Origin: an uncultured Bryobacteraceae bacterium
GTDB lineage: Bacteria > Acidobacteriota > Terriglobia > Bryobacterales > Bryobacteraceae
DNA length: 64,000 bases
Assembly (NCBI GenBank): GCA_937920635.1
Contig: CAKZUE010000017.1
Location: 1 to 64,000, forward strand
Direction: 5' to 3'
The notes beneath the pieces are model-generated. The model did not search any database. It was not told the DNA's origin and worked only from the letters and a program-made list of their open reading frames with translations. This document shows positions 55,332-63,550 of the stretch, one piece after another. The first letter of the stretch is position 1; each line of letters begins with the position of its first letter. The position numbers and the translations under genes are program-made.

Positions 55332-58300
55332 TCAGAACTCGTACCGCAGCGCGAACTGCATCACGCGGGGCAGAGTCAGGGTGTCGGTGTAACGGCCGAA
55401 CGAGCCGATGTCGCCCAGGCTGATGTTGGCCGACAGCGGATCGAAACGGGACGTGTTGGTGGCGTTGAACACCTCCCAGCGGAACTGGAGGCTGTGCTGC
55501 TCGGTGATGTGGAAGCGCTTCATCAGGCCGGCGTCGATGTTGAAGTTGCCGTCGCCGCGGATGATGTTCCGGCTCCCGGCTTGGCCGGGCAGGGTGTAAT
55601 CGAAGGCCTGCACCGCCCTGGCGGGATCCTGGAAGATGTTGACACCCGGCTTGCCGCCCGGAGGCGCGGGAGCGTTCTTGTTCGTGCCGTCTTCGAACCG
55701 GCCAACGGGCGTGGCGTAACCGGTGATGTTCCAGTTGGTGGGCCAGAAGCGGCCGTTGCCGGCCGAGGTGGGCAGGCCGGAGGAGATGCGGAACAGGCCG
55801 CTCAACTGCCACCCGCCGAACAGCAGGTCCATGGCGCGGTTCTGGTTCATCCAGCGTTGGCCGCGGCCGAAGGGCATGTTGTAGACCCAGTTGGCGTTGG
55901 CCTGATGGCGGCTGTCGTAGTCGGACACAGCCCGGAACTGCCGCCGGTTGAAAGCGTTGATGATCACACCCTGGGTGGCGGTGGAGATCTCGGGCGTAGA
56001 GGCCATGTCGATGGACTTCGAGAGCGTGTAGTTCAGCTCGATCTGATCGCCATTGCGCCACCGCTTGCGGGTGGTCAACTGGAAGGCGTGATAGTTGCCG
56101 AACCCGATCGAGCGCAACGTGCGCAGGTAGCTGTACTGACGGTTGAACAGCGTGTACGGGCCGGTCTTGGCGCAGCCGGGATAGCAGAAGACATCCGCCA
56201 GGTACAACGCGTATGTGTAGTCGGGAGCATTTTCCGCGTAGCTCTCATACATGGCCTGCGTGGCGGTCAGTCCTCCGCCGGCGGCTTCGGGAAACATGTT
56301 TTCCCAGAACGGGATCTTCGGCACCTGCGACGTCGGGGTGTCCGCCCTGGCCAGCAGGGCAAGCTGGGTGGCAGCCTCGAAGTAGCGGGTGTTGGAGACC
56401 GGGTCGCGGAGGTTGGTCGGCATGGCGATGTCCTCGCTGGTGAGCGAGCGCCGCGCCAGCCGGCTCACATACCCCGCCTGCGCGAACCAGCCGCCGCGGA
56501 ATTCCCGCGACACGGCGAAGTTCATGTTCATGGTGTAGGGGAATTTGAGCTGGTCATCCTGGCTGTTGATGATGGCGAACGCGTTGGGCGCCTGAGCCGG
56601 GAAGCCGCCCGGAGGCGCGTCCAGCAACAGGCCCGGGGGAATGGTGGTGAAGTTGATGAAGCGGGGGGCGGTGGCTAATGAAAGCCGCGCCGAGGGGTTC
56701 GTGATCTGCGTTGTCAGGCCAAGCGCAGAGTTGTCGTAGTTGACCATGAGCCCGGAACCCATCGCGTCGTAATACATGCCGAAGCCGGCGCGCACCGACG
56801 TCTGCTGATCCGGCGACCAGGCGATGGCCACGCGTGGCGCAAAGTTTTTCTTGTGGAATGGGTAAATGTCCCGCCCGCCGGGCTGCTCTTTGAGGATGTA
56901 GCGGACCGGTTTCACCTGGTCCTGCGACTGGCCCTGATCGGCAAGGCGGACGCGGTCATTGAACCATTCGTTGAGAGGCTGTTCGGAAACCGTCTGGAAG
57001 CCGTCCCGCTCGTACACGGGCGGCATCAGCGACCAGCGCACACCGTAAGTGATGGTCAATTGCGGAAGCACCCGCCAGGTGTCCATGGCGTACATCTCGT
57101 ACTCTTCGCCATGGAAGTTGCGGATCACCGGCGTGCCCGCCGGGAAGACGGAGCCATCTTTGTTGTAGACGTACCGGGCATTGCCCTGGCTGACGATGCC
57201 CATCACGGCCATGGCCGCATCGCGCCAGGAGATGCGGAAGGTGGACAGCATGTCGGGGAAGGGGGTATTCAGATCCGCGCCGCTTCTGGTCAGCCAGCTT
57301 GAGTTGGCGCTGGCGTCCGAGAAAGAGTTGGTGTAGTTGACGCGATTGTTGCGGATCAAACGGGCCTGGAAGCCGAACTTGAACTCATGGCGCCGCTTGG
57401 TCCAGCTGAAATCATCGGTGAAGGTGTGCACGGGCGTGCGGCGAATGAATGGCCGGGTCGTCCCCTGGATCGTGCTCAGGGTGCGGAACGAGACGAAGGG
57501 CTGCAGGAGAATGCCGGTGTTTTCAAATCCGACCCGGGTAATGCCATAGCGGAAGACGTTCACCATGGTCGGAGACAGCACGCTGTTGAAGCCGACCGCC
57601 AGTCCCTTGGTGTTGTCCAGCCGGGTGTTGTTCGGCGGCATGCCCGGGAACTGCGGGACATCGCGGAAAACGTCGTCCTGGAGGTTGCCCCGGACGAACA
57701 CCTGGTGCTTGCTGGAGGAATCAATGTACCAGTCCAGCTTGCTGATCCAGGTATGCTGATCGAGCGTCACTGGCGCGTTGAAGCGGAAACCGGACGTGTT
57801 CAGGGAGTCGCCCACCGTAGCTTCGTTGGGGAGCGGATATTGCTTGAGCACCGCAAGCGCCGCCTGGCTGGGTCCGATGCCGAGCGGATCCACGCGGCTG
57901 GCCAGCTCCTGCGGCGTCACCGTGGCGATGGTGCCGTCGCGGCGCACGTATTTCAGAATCCCGTTGCGCATATCCGCGGTCGGCACCGTGCGCACGATGC
58001 TGTCTTCGCGGCGGTCCTTGCGTCCTTCGTAGTTGCCAAACATAAAGAGCCGGTTCTTGATCAGCGGACCGCCCACGGCAGCGCCGTAGATGTTGCGGTT
58101 CAGCTTCTGCAGCGGCACGCCATTGGGAAACTGGGCGCTTACCGCGGAATTATTGAAAAAGCTGTTGGCGTTCGTTGCCTTGTTGCGGACAAAATAGTAC
58201 GCGGCGCCGTGCAGTTCGTTCGTGCCGCTCTTGGTCACAAGAGCGATCTGGGCGCCGGAGCTGCGGCCCATATCCGCGTTGGCGTTGGTCGTCACCACGC

Positions 58301-58943
58301 GGAACTCCTGCACGGAGTCCAGCGTCACGCGGAGCACGCTCGTGAAGGGATCACGGTTCTGCTGGTCGTTGACGTCGACGCCGTCGAGCGTGACGTTGGC
58401 CTGGTCGCTCTTGCCGCCGTTGACGTTGCCGCCGCGGTAGCTGTTCGGCAGGTTGTCGCCGGCGTAGGTCACGCCCGGCTGCAATGCCAGCAAGCCGACC
58501 ACATTCCTTGCTTCAAAGGGCAACTGCAGGATCGGCTTCGTTCCGAAACTGTTGCCTACGGTGGCGTCCACCGTGTTGATCTGGGTGGCTTCCGCCGCAA
58601 CAGAAACCGTCTCCGTCACCGCGCCGAGTTCCAGCTTGATCGCCACAGTGGCGGGCGTGTTCACCAGCAGCCGCAGGTTGTCCACGGCGGCAGTGGCAAA
58701 GCCGGAGGCTGAAACCATCAGGCGGTAGTTGCCGGGAACGATTTGCGGGAACAGATAGATGCCGCTGGAATCCGTGGTCGTTTCGCGCTTCGTCCCAGTA
58801 TCCAGGTTCAGTGCTTCGACCTTGGCTCCGGTGATGACCGCTCCGGATGGGTCGGTTACCGTGCCGGAGAGCTGCGTCAGGCTCTGGGCCATGCCCGCCA
58901 GAGGCAATGCCATGTAAAGCAGGACTGTCAATGCTCGTTTCAC
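55332..58943 (-). CDS. Oar-type TonB-dependent outer-membrane receptor
   Basis: 1203 residues from the GTG at 58943 (GAGGT six bases upstream); longer in-frame starts add basic, non-signal sequence. Signal peptide VKRALTVLLYMALPLAGMAQ. Residues about 22-105 are a carboxypeptidase regulatory-like domain (SGTVTDPSGAVITGAKVEALN). A plug region follows (about 120-240) and then a long beta-barrel that ends with a C-terminal phenylalanine (RVMQFALRYEF), as outer-membrane proteins do. Acidobacteria have many of these without SusD. Substrate is unknown; sugars are likely given the GH genes. Promoter 59085-59114, operator-like palindrome 59057-59071, terminator hairpin 55281-55307. Confidence 0.92.
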   Translation of the reverse strand: MKRALTVLLYMALPLAGMAQSLTQLSGTVTDPSGAVITGAKVEALNLDTGTKRETTTDSSGIYLFPQIVPGNYRLMVSASGFATAAVDNLRLLVNTPATVAIKLELGAVTETVSVAAEATQINTVDATVGNSFGTKPILQLPFEARNVVGLLALQPGVTYAGDNLPNSYRGGNVNGGKSDQANVTLDGVDVNDQQNRDPFTSVLRVTLDSVQEFRVVTTNANADMGRSSGAQIALVTKSGTNELHGAAYYFVRNKATNANSFFNNSAVSAQFPNGVPLQKLNRNIYGAAVGGPLIKNRLFMFGNYEGRKDRREDSIVRTVPTADMRNGILKYVRRDGTIATVTPQELASRVDPLGIGPSQAALAVLKQYPLPNEATVGDSLNTSGFRFNAPVTLDQHTWISKLDWYIDSSSKHQVFVRGNLQDDVFRDVPQFPGMPPNNTRLDNTKGLAVGFNSVLSPTMVNVFRYGITRVGFENTGILLQPFVSFRTLSTIQGTTRPFIRRTPVHTFTDDFSWTKRRHEFKFGFQARLIRNNRVNYTNSFSDASANSSWLTRSGADLNTPFPDMLSTFRISWRDAAMAVMGIVSQGNARYVYNKDGSVFPAGTPVIRNFHGEEYEMYAMDTWRVLPQLTITYGVRWSLMPPVYERDGFQTVSEQPLNEWFNDRVRLADQGQSQDQVKPVRYILKEQPGGRDIYPFHKKNFAPRVAIAWSPDQQTSVRAGFGMYYDAMGSGLMVNYDNSALGLTTQITNPSARLSLATAPRFINFTTIPPGLLLDAPPGGFPAQAPNAFAIINSQDDQLKFPYTMNMNFAVSREFRGGWFAQAGYVSRLARRSLTSEDIAMPTNLRDPVSNTRYFEAATQLALLARADTPTSQVPKIPFWENMFPEAAGGGLTATQAMYESYAENAPDYTYALYLADVFCYPGCAKTGPYTLFNRQYSYLRTLRSIGFGNYHAFQLTTRKRWRNGDQIELNYTLSKSIDMASTPEISTATQGVIINAFNRRQFRAVSDYDSRHQANANWVYNMPFGRGQRWMNQNRAMDLLFGGWQLSGLFRISSGLPTSAGNGRFWPTNWNITGYATPVGRFEDGTNKNAPAPPGGKPGVNIFQDPARAVQAFDYTLPGQAGSRNIIRGDGNFNIDAGLMKRFHITEQHSLQFRWEVFNATNTSRFDPLSANISLGDIGSFGRYTDTLTLPRVMQFALRYEF

Positions 58944-59001
58944 GCTTGCACCTCGTATGGATTTCGGTTCGACGATCGAGGTCTGTCTTGCTGGATCTAG
59001 T

Positions 59002-59018
59002 GCGTCTGACACAGACGC
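59002..59018 (-). repeat. Hairpin in the TonB receptor leader
   Basis: Arms GCGTCTG and CAGACGC separated by ACA. It lies within the untranslated leader about 60-75 nt before the start codon. Confidence 0.4.
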
Positions 59019-59056
59019 CCGACCCGTGCTACCCCTGCCGTTGCTGCTGGTTTGCA

Positions 59057-59071
59057 TACAAACGGTTTGTA
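59057..59071 (-). promoter_or_regulatory. Palindromic operator candidate of the TonB receptor
   Basis: TACAAACGGTTTGTA: 7-bp arms around one base. It lies just downstream of the predicted start site (about 59078), where a repressor would block elongation or initiation. AT-rich against its surroundings. Looks like a LacI- or GntR-type site; no such repressor gene is adjacent. Confidence 0.6.
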
Positions 59072-59084
59072 CGGAATGGTTAGC

Positions 59085-59114
59085 AGTGTAACAGGATTCT
59101 CTCTTTTTCGTCAA
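59085..59114 (-). promoter_or_regulatory. Sigma70-type promoter of the TonB receptor
   Basis: On the minus strand TTGACG (59109-59114), 18-bp spacer, TACACT (59085-59090). Start near 59078, leaving a leader of about 135 nt. Confidence 0.65.
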
Positions 59115-59190
59115 GCCTTTGGAACCCGAGGCAAGCCGCCTGCGGCGACCAAAGCCCCCCCGGCGACCATGGGCGGTCCCTGCGGGGGAC

Positions 59191-59916
59191 TCACTTTCTC
59201 TCTTCCGCCGCCCTGCTGCTACTGCCGCGCACCGGCTCCGCCTCCTGCAGGATCCGCCCCACCGCTGCCGCCGGATCTTCCGCCCGGGTCACCTCGCGGC
59301 CGACCACCAGGTAATCCGCCCCCGCCGCCAGCGCTTCCGCTGGCGTCGCCACCCGCTTCTGATCGTGAGAAGACGCCCCGGCACTCCGCACCCCGGGCGT
59401 CACCAGCAGCCGCTCCCGCCCCGCCAGCTCCCGCATCGCGCGAACCTCCAGAGGCGAGCAGACAAAGCCGTGCGCCCCCGCCTCCACGCCGCGCCTTGCC
59501 AGGAACAGCACCTGCTCCGCCGGCGTGCGCCCCGTCACCCCCAGGTCTTCCAGATCGCGCTCGTCGAAACTCGTCAGCACGGTGACCGCCAGAATCCGGG
59601 TTTTCGAACCGCGCACGCCTTCCACGGCAGCCCGCACCACCTGCGGCACGCAGTGCACGGTGAGCAGCGATACGCCGAGCGCCGCGGCGCGCGCTGCCGC
59701 ACGCTTCACCGTCTCGCCGATGTCGTACATCTTCAGATCCAGGAACACGCGCTTGCCCGCGCCAATCAGATCCCGCACCACCGCCGGACCTTCCGCCGTG
59801 AACAGCTCCAGCCCGACCTTGTAGAACTCCACCCGTGCGCCGCACCGCTCCACCAACTGCATCGCCGCGGCACGGGTTTCGACGTCCAAGGCCACGATCA
59901 GCGGATTTCTGTTCAT
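59191..59916 (-). CDS. pyrF: Orotidine 5'-phosphate decarboxylase
   Basis: Last step of UMP synthesis: decarboxylation of OMP. 241 residues. The catalytic tetrad region is in VFLDLKMYDIGETV (DxKxxD pattern) and the substrate-binding VTPGVRSAGASSHDQKR loop is present. Start ATG at 59916 overlaps the selD stop by 4 bp. A serine/alanine-rich C-terminal tail follows the barrel. It probably shares a transcript with selD. Confidence 0.96.
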   Translation of the reverse strand: MNRNPLIVALDVETRAAAMQLVERCGARVEFYKVGLELFTAEGPAVVRDLIGAGKRVFLDLKMYDIGETVKRAAARAAALGVSLLTVHCVPQVVRAAVEGVRGSKTRILAVTVLTSFDERDLEDLGVTGRTPAEQVLFLARRGVEAGAHGFVCSPLEVRAMRELAGRERLLVTPGVRSAGASSHDQKRVATPAEALAAGADYLVVGREVTRAEDPAAAVGRILQEAEPVRGSSSRAAEERK

Positions 59917-60893
59917 ATCACCACAACCGGTTTCTCGCCGCGCTCCAGCACGCGCCCGATCACCCGCCCCTGCGCCTTGTCCGGCTCCACCGACAACAGC
60001 AGCCCGCCCGAGGTCTGCGGATCGTACAAGAGCGCCTCCACCTCCGGCGGCAGTTCCCGCCGCAACAGAACCGCGCAGGAGGCGAATTCACGGTTGTTTT
60101 TCAGCCCGCCCGGCACGGCGCCCTGCCGCGCATATTCCAGCGCTCCCGGCAGAAACTCCAGTTGCCCAGCATCGATCTCCAGCGTCACGCCTGAGGCCAG
60201 CGCCATCTCTCGCGCGTGTCCCATCAATCCGAACCCCGTGATGTCCGTGCATCCGTGCGCTTCGCCTTCAAAACGGTTCAGCCGGCACATCGACTGGATC
60301 GCCGCCTCGACGTGCTGCGGATCGGCGATGCCCCGCTTCAGCGCCGTTCCGATCACGCCCGTGCCGAGCGGCTTGGTGAGCACGAGCACGTCGCCGGGGC
60401 GGGCGCCCGCGTTGGTCCAGATCCTGTCCGGATGCACCACGCCGGTCACTGCGTAGCCGAATTTCATTTCGTCGTCGTTCACCGAATGTCCGCCCACCAC
60501 CACGCAGCCTGCTTCGATCATCGTCTCCGCGCCGCCTTTCAGGATCTGCTCCAGGTCCTCCAGATCCCCTTTGGCGGGATAGCAGAGAATCGAGAGCGCG
60601 GTGAGCGGCCGGCCGCCCATAGCGTAGACGTCCGACAGCGCGTTGGCAGCGGCGATGCGGCCGAACGTGCACGGGTCATCGACGATGGGCGTAAAAAAGT
60701 CCACGGTTTGCACGAGGGCGCACTCCGGGCTCAGCCGGTAGACGCCCGCGTCGTCGCAGGTGTCGAAACCGACGAGCACGTTCTCATCGCGGAGGCGCGG
60801 AATGCGCGGCAGAACCGTGTCCAAAACCTTTGGACTCAGTTTCGACGCTCAACCCGCGGCCTTGACATGAGCGGTGAGCTTTTTATCTGACAC
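59913..60893 (-). CDS. selD: Selenophosphate synthase containing selenocysteine
   Basis: Makes selenophosphate from selenide and ATP. A plain reading frame starts only at a TTG (60824) and lacks the catalytic loop. Reading the in-frame TGA at 60849-60851 as selenocysteine extends the frame to a GTG at 60893, with AAGGAG 11 bases upstream: residues 1-14 are MSDKKLTAHVKAAG, Sec is residue 15, then ASKLSPKVLDTVLPR. This matches the SelD active site (Sec or Cys, then Lys three places later). Total 326 residues. AIR-synthase features follow (NALSDVYAMGG, CTDITGFGLMGH, YDPQTSGGLL). A SECIS candidate is at 60819-60835. Coupled to pyrF by a 4-bp overlap. SelA and SelB are not in the window. Confidence 0.88.
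60819..60835 (-). promoter_or_regulatory. Bacterial SECIS candidate in selD
   Basis: In the mRNA, GTCCAAA-GGT-TTTGGAC forms a perfect 7-bp stem with loop GGU. The loop starts 20 nt after the TGA and begins with G, inside the accepted bacterial SECIS range as I recall it. It codes in frame, as bacterial SECIS elements do. Confidence 0.8.
60849..60851 (-). other. Selenocysteine codon TGA in selD
   Basis: In-frame TGA at residue 15 of selD, in the codon context GGT-TGA-GCG. Cys or Sec stands here in other SelD proteins. Confidence 0.82.
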
Positions 60894-60920
60894 CGCTTAC
60901 AAAGCTCCTTCCCCTTGCAG

Positions 60921-60926
60921 TATGAT
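60921..60926 (+). promoter_or_regulatory. Candidate -10 box, leaderless GH51 gene
   Basis: TATGAT ends 7 bp before the ATG at 60934; no Shine-Dalgarno sequence is present. Confidence 0.4.
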
Positions 60927-60933
60927 GGCGCGC

Positions 60934-62499
60934 ATGAACCGCCGCACGTTCGTCTCCGCAACGGCCGCAGCCTTGCTGGCGCCTCGTTCCAGCCGCGCGG
61001 CCGAAGGCTCGGCCACGGTGCTTCTGAAAGAACAGATTGGCACAATCAGCCCGCTTGTGCACGGCCATTTCGTCGAACACCTCGGCGGCGTGGTCTACGA
61101 CGGCATCTGGGTGGGCGAGAAGTCGAAGATCCCCAATGTCGCCGGCATCCGCAAGGCCCTGATCGACGACCTGAAGCGGATCCACGCTCCGCTGTTCCGC
61201 TGGCCCGGCGGCTGCTTCGCCGACAGCTACGACTGGCGCGACGGCGTGGGGCCGCGCGAAAAGCGGCCGAAACGGCTGAACTTCTGGGCCGGATCCGAGA
61301 TGCTGCGCAAGCTCGACAGCCACCCGGCCAAATACGAACCCAACGAGTTCGGCACTAACGAGTTCATGCGCTTTGTCCAGGAGGTGGGCGCCAAGCCCTA
61401 CCTCGCGGCCAATCTCCGCGGCATGACCGCGCGTGAATTCAACGACTGGGTCGACTACTGCAACGCCCCGCTCGGCTCCACCACGTGGAGCCAGGTGCGC
61501 GGCACGCCGCCCTTCCACGTCGAGTATTGGGGCATCGGCAACGAGAGCTGGGGCTGCGGCGGCGACTTCCGCCCCGAGGAATACTCGGTCGAATTCCGCC
61601 GCTTCACTTCCTGGGTTCCGGGCTTCGGCGTCCCGCTGAAGTTCATTCCGGCGGGACCGAACGGCGGCGACCTGAGCTGGACGCGCGGCTTCTTCGAGTC
61701 GCTGGTACGCAAGAGCCCCGGACTGCTGCGCCGAGTCTGGGGCTGGGCGCTGCACTACTATTGCGGCACCACGGGCGGGCCGGTGGAGTTCACCACCGAA
61801 GAGTATTACGAGTTGCTGGCCCGCGCCGTCCGCATGGAGCAACTGATCCGCGACCATTGGGCCATCATGGGGGAATACGACCGCGAGCACCGCGTCAAGT
61901 TCGCCATCGACGAATGGGGCGCGTGGCACAAGGCGGGCAGCGAGGTGGCGCCGCATCACCTGTTCGGCCAGATCGGCACCATGCGCGACGCCGTGATCGC
62001 CGGACTCACGCTGGACATCTTCCACCGCCACGCCGAAAAAGTGGCGATGGGCTGCGTCGCTCAACTCGTCAATTGCATCCACAGCCTTTTCATCGCACAT
62101 GAAGACAGGATGCTGCGCACCCCCAACTACCACGTCTTCGATCTTTACAAGGCCCACCACAACGGCATGGCCGTGCGCACGGTCTTCGGCGCGCCGATGG
62201 CGGGCAAGGCGCCGCGGCTGGACGGTTCCGCCTCGCTGCATGAAAAGGACAACCGCCTGGTGGTCACTTGCACGCACGCCGATGCGGCCGAACCGCTGGC
62301 CGTTGATCTGCGGCTGGAGGGCGGCGCAGTGAACTCGGCGCGGGCGCTGGTGCTGGCCGGCGCGCCGCGCGACCACAACACGTTCGAGCAGCCGGAGCGC
62401 GTGAAACCGCGCGAACTCGCCGTGACCGTGCGCCAGGGCCGCCTGGCGTTCGAGTTGCCGCCCTGTTCGGTGGCGGCGCTGGAGGTGACGCTCGGCTAG
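60934..62499 (+). CDS. GH51 alpha-L-arabinofuranosidase
   Basis: Secreted enzyme removing arabinofuranose from plant hemicellulose or pectin. 521 residues. The N-terminus NRRTFVSATAAALLA is a Tat-like leader. The catalytic acid/base is E204 in GIGNESWG and the nucleophile is E327 in FAIDEWGAW, both standard GH51 positions. TIM barrel is followed by a C-terminal beta domain (from about residue 400). ATGs at 60922, 60925 and 60934 are in frame; the last is nearest the leader motif, 7 bp after TATGAT. Divergent from selD with a 40-bp gap. Confidence 0.93.
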   Translation: MNRRTFVSATAAALLAPRSSRAAEGSATVLLKEQIGTISPLVHGHFVEHLGGVVYDGIWVGEKSKIPNVAGIRKALIDDLKRIHAPLFRWPGGCFADSYDWRDGVGPREKRPKRLNFWAGSEMLRKLDSHPAKYEPNEFGTNEFMRFVQEVGAKPYLAANLRGMTAREFNDWVDYCNAPLGSTTWSQVRGTPPFHVEYWGIGNESWGCGGDFRPEEYSVEFRRFTSWVPGFGVPLKFIPAGPNGGDLSWTRGFFESLVRKSPGLLRRVWGWALHYYCGTTGGPVEFTTEEYYELLARAVRMEQLIRDHWAIMGEYDREHRVKFAIDEWGAWHKAGSEVAPHHLFGQIGTMRDAVIAGLTLDIFHRHAEKVAMGCVAQLVNCIHSLFIAHEDRMLRTPNYHVFDLYKAHHNGMAVRTVFGAPMAGKAPRLDGSASLHEKDNRLVVTCTHADAAEPLAVDLRLEGGAVNSARALVLAGAPRDHNTFEQPERVKPRELAVTVRQGRLAFELPPCSVAALEVTLG

Positions 62500-62596
62500 C
62501 GGCTGCGGCGCGCTCCTCAGGCCGGGCGCCGGCACGGGTTTCAGACCCTTGACTCCGGCACTGTCTTCGAACATATTGCCGTGAGGAGGTTTTTGC

Positions 62597-63454
62597 ATGC
62601 GGCGATTGTGGCGCTGTGTGGTTCCCCTGGCGGCGGCGGTGGCAGTGTTCAGCAGCGGCGGATGCGGCACTTCGAAGGGGCCCGCGCCCCCGAAGCCCGG
62701 AACCCCGCCGTTTTACTGGGCGGCAGCCAAAAGCGCATATCAAAAGGGGGATTTCCAGGCGGCGATGAAAAACCTGAATGGCATCATCGCCACGGAAAAT
62801 GAGTTCACGCGGCGGGCGCAGATCTGGCAACTCGTGCTCGACTCCGGCATTGCACGCGGGGAGATGGAATGGGCCGACATCCTGGATGAAGGCCGCCCGG
62901 CTGCGAAAGCCAGGGAGATCGATTTCCGCCGTCTGGCCAACGAGGCGCGCGCCCTGGCCGGACAAAGCGCCATGCGCTTTGCCGACACCGGGCACAAGCT
63001 CATGCCCAATCTGACAGAGGACGAGATCGCGCTTCCATTCACGCTGCCGGACGTGAATCGCAGCCGCCCGGTGGAAGTGGAGCGGATCATCAAGGGGATT
63101 CTGCCAATGCCCGCTGAGGTGGACCGGCTTCACAATCTGATGGTGAGGCGCGGCGTGGCGCTGAGCGTGATCGCGGTGGCCGATCCCGGTGGCGATCTGG
63201 AAAAGGCCAGGCAGCTATTTTCGCAATCCGAGCCGAAGGTGAAAAGGGAACAGTTCCTGTTCTTCCTCGCCACGCAATTTGCGGAGATCTCACAGTTGTT
63301 CGCCCCCAAGAAGCTGGACCGCGCGGCGCGCATGAAACTGTTCCTCGACGAGGCGAAGGAGGCCCTGGCGCCCGTCCCCAAGTCGCCCGCGCGCGACAAG
63401 CTCCAGAAGAAAATCGCCGAATACGAAAAGAAAATGCCGAAGATCTCCGGTTGA
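62597..63454 (+). CDS. Lipoprotein with TPR-like region
   Basis: 285 residues with a lipobox: MRRLWRCVVPLAAAVAVFSSGGC, modified Cys at residue 23. The mature part begins GTSKGPAPPKPG and holds a TPR-like motif (FYWAAAKSAYQKGDFQAAMKNL). The rest is helical, charged and low in recognisable features. AGGAGG stands 9 bases before the ATG. No function known; TPR lipoproteins often serve assembly machines in the outer membrane. It ends just before the REP-like element at 63462-63493, which could also terminate its mRNA. Confidence 0.85.
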   Translation: MRRLWRCVVPLAAAVAVFSSGGCGTSKGPAPPKPGTPPFYWAAAKSAYQKGDFQAAMKNLNGIIATENEFTRRAQIWQLVLDSGIARGEMEWADILDEGRPAAKAREIDFRRLANEARALAGQSAMRFADTGHKLMPNLTEDEIALPFTLPDVNRSRPVEVERIIKGILPMPAEVDRLHNLMVRRGVALSVIAVADPGGDLEKARQLFSQSEPKVKREQFLFFLATQFAEISQLFAPKKLDRAARMKLFLDEAKEALAPVPKSPARDKLQKKIAEYEKKMPKISG

Positions 63455-63461
63455 CCGAAAC

Positions 63462-63493
63462 AAAAAGGGGACAGGAACACAATTCCCCTTTTT
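63462..63493. repeat. REP-like hairpin, also bidirectional terminator
   Basis: AAAAAGGGGA and TCCCCTTTTT are perfect 10-bp arms with a 12-base loop CAGGAACACAAT. The T-run makes it a bidirectional terminator between the lipoprotein and DinG-like genes, which converge here. It is the reverse complement of the copy at 24870-24901. Confidence 0.75.
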
Positions 63494-63550
63494 GCGTACC
63501 GTAAGTGTGCACACCATGATTCTGCGTGCGGTGCGCGACGCGGAGCCCCG

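Noticed and set aside
59057-59071. Fur or Zur box in front of the TonB receptor
   Set aside because: The dyad is 15 bp with a central CGG, not the 19-bp AT-rich GATAAT pattern of Fur.
59913-60851. selD as a frameshifted pseudogene
   Set aside because: The TGA is at the exact selenocysteine position, has a SECIS stem behind it, and the frame on both sides is intact.
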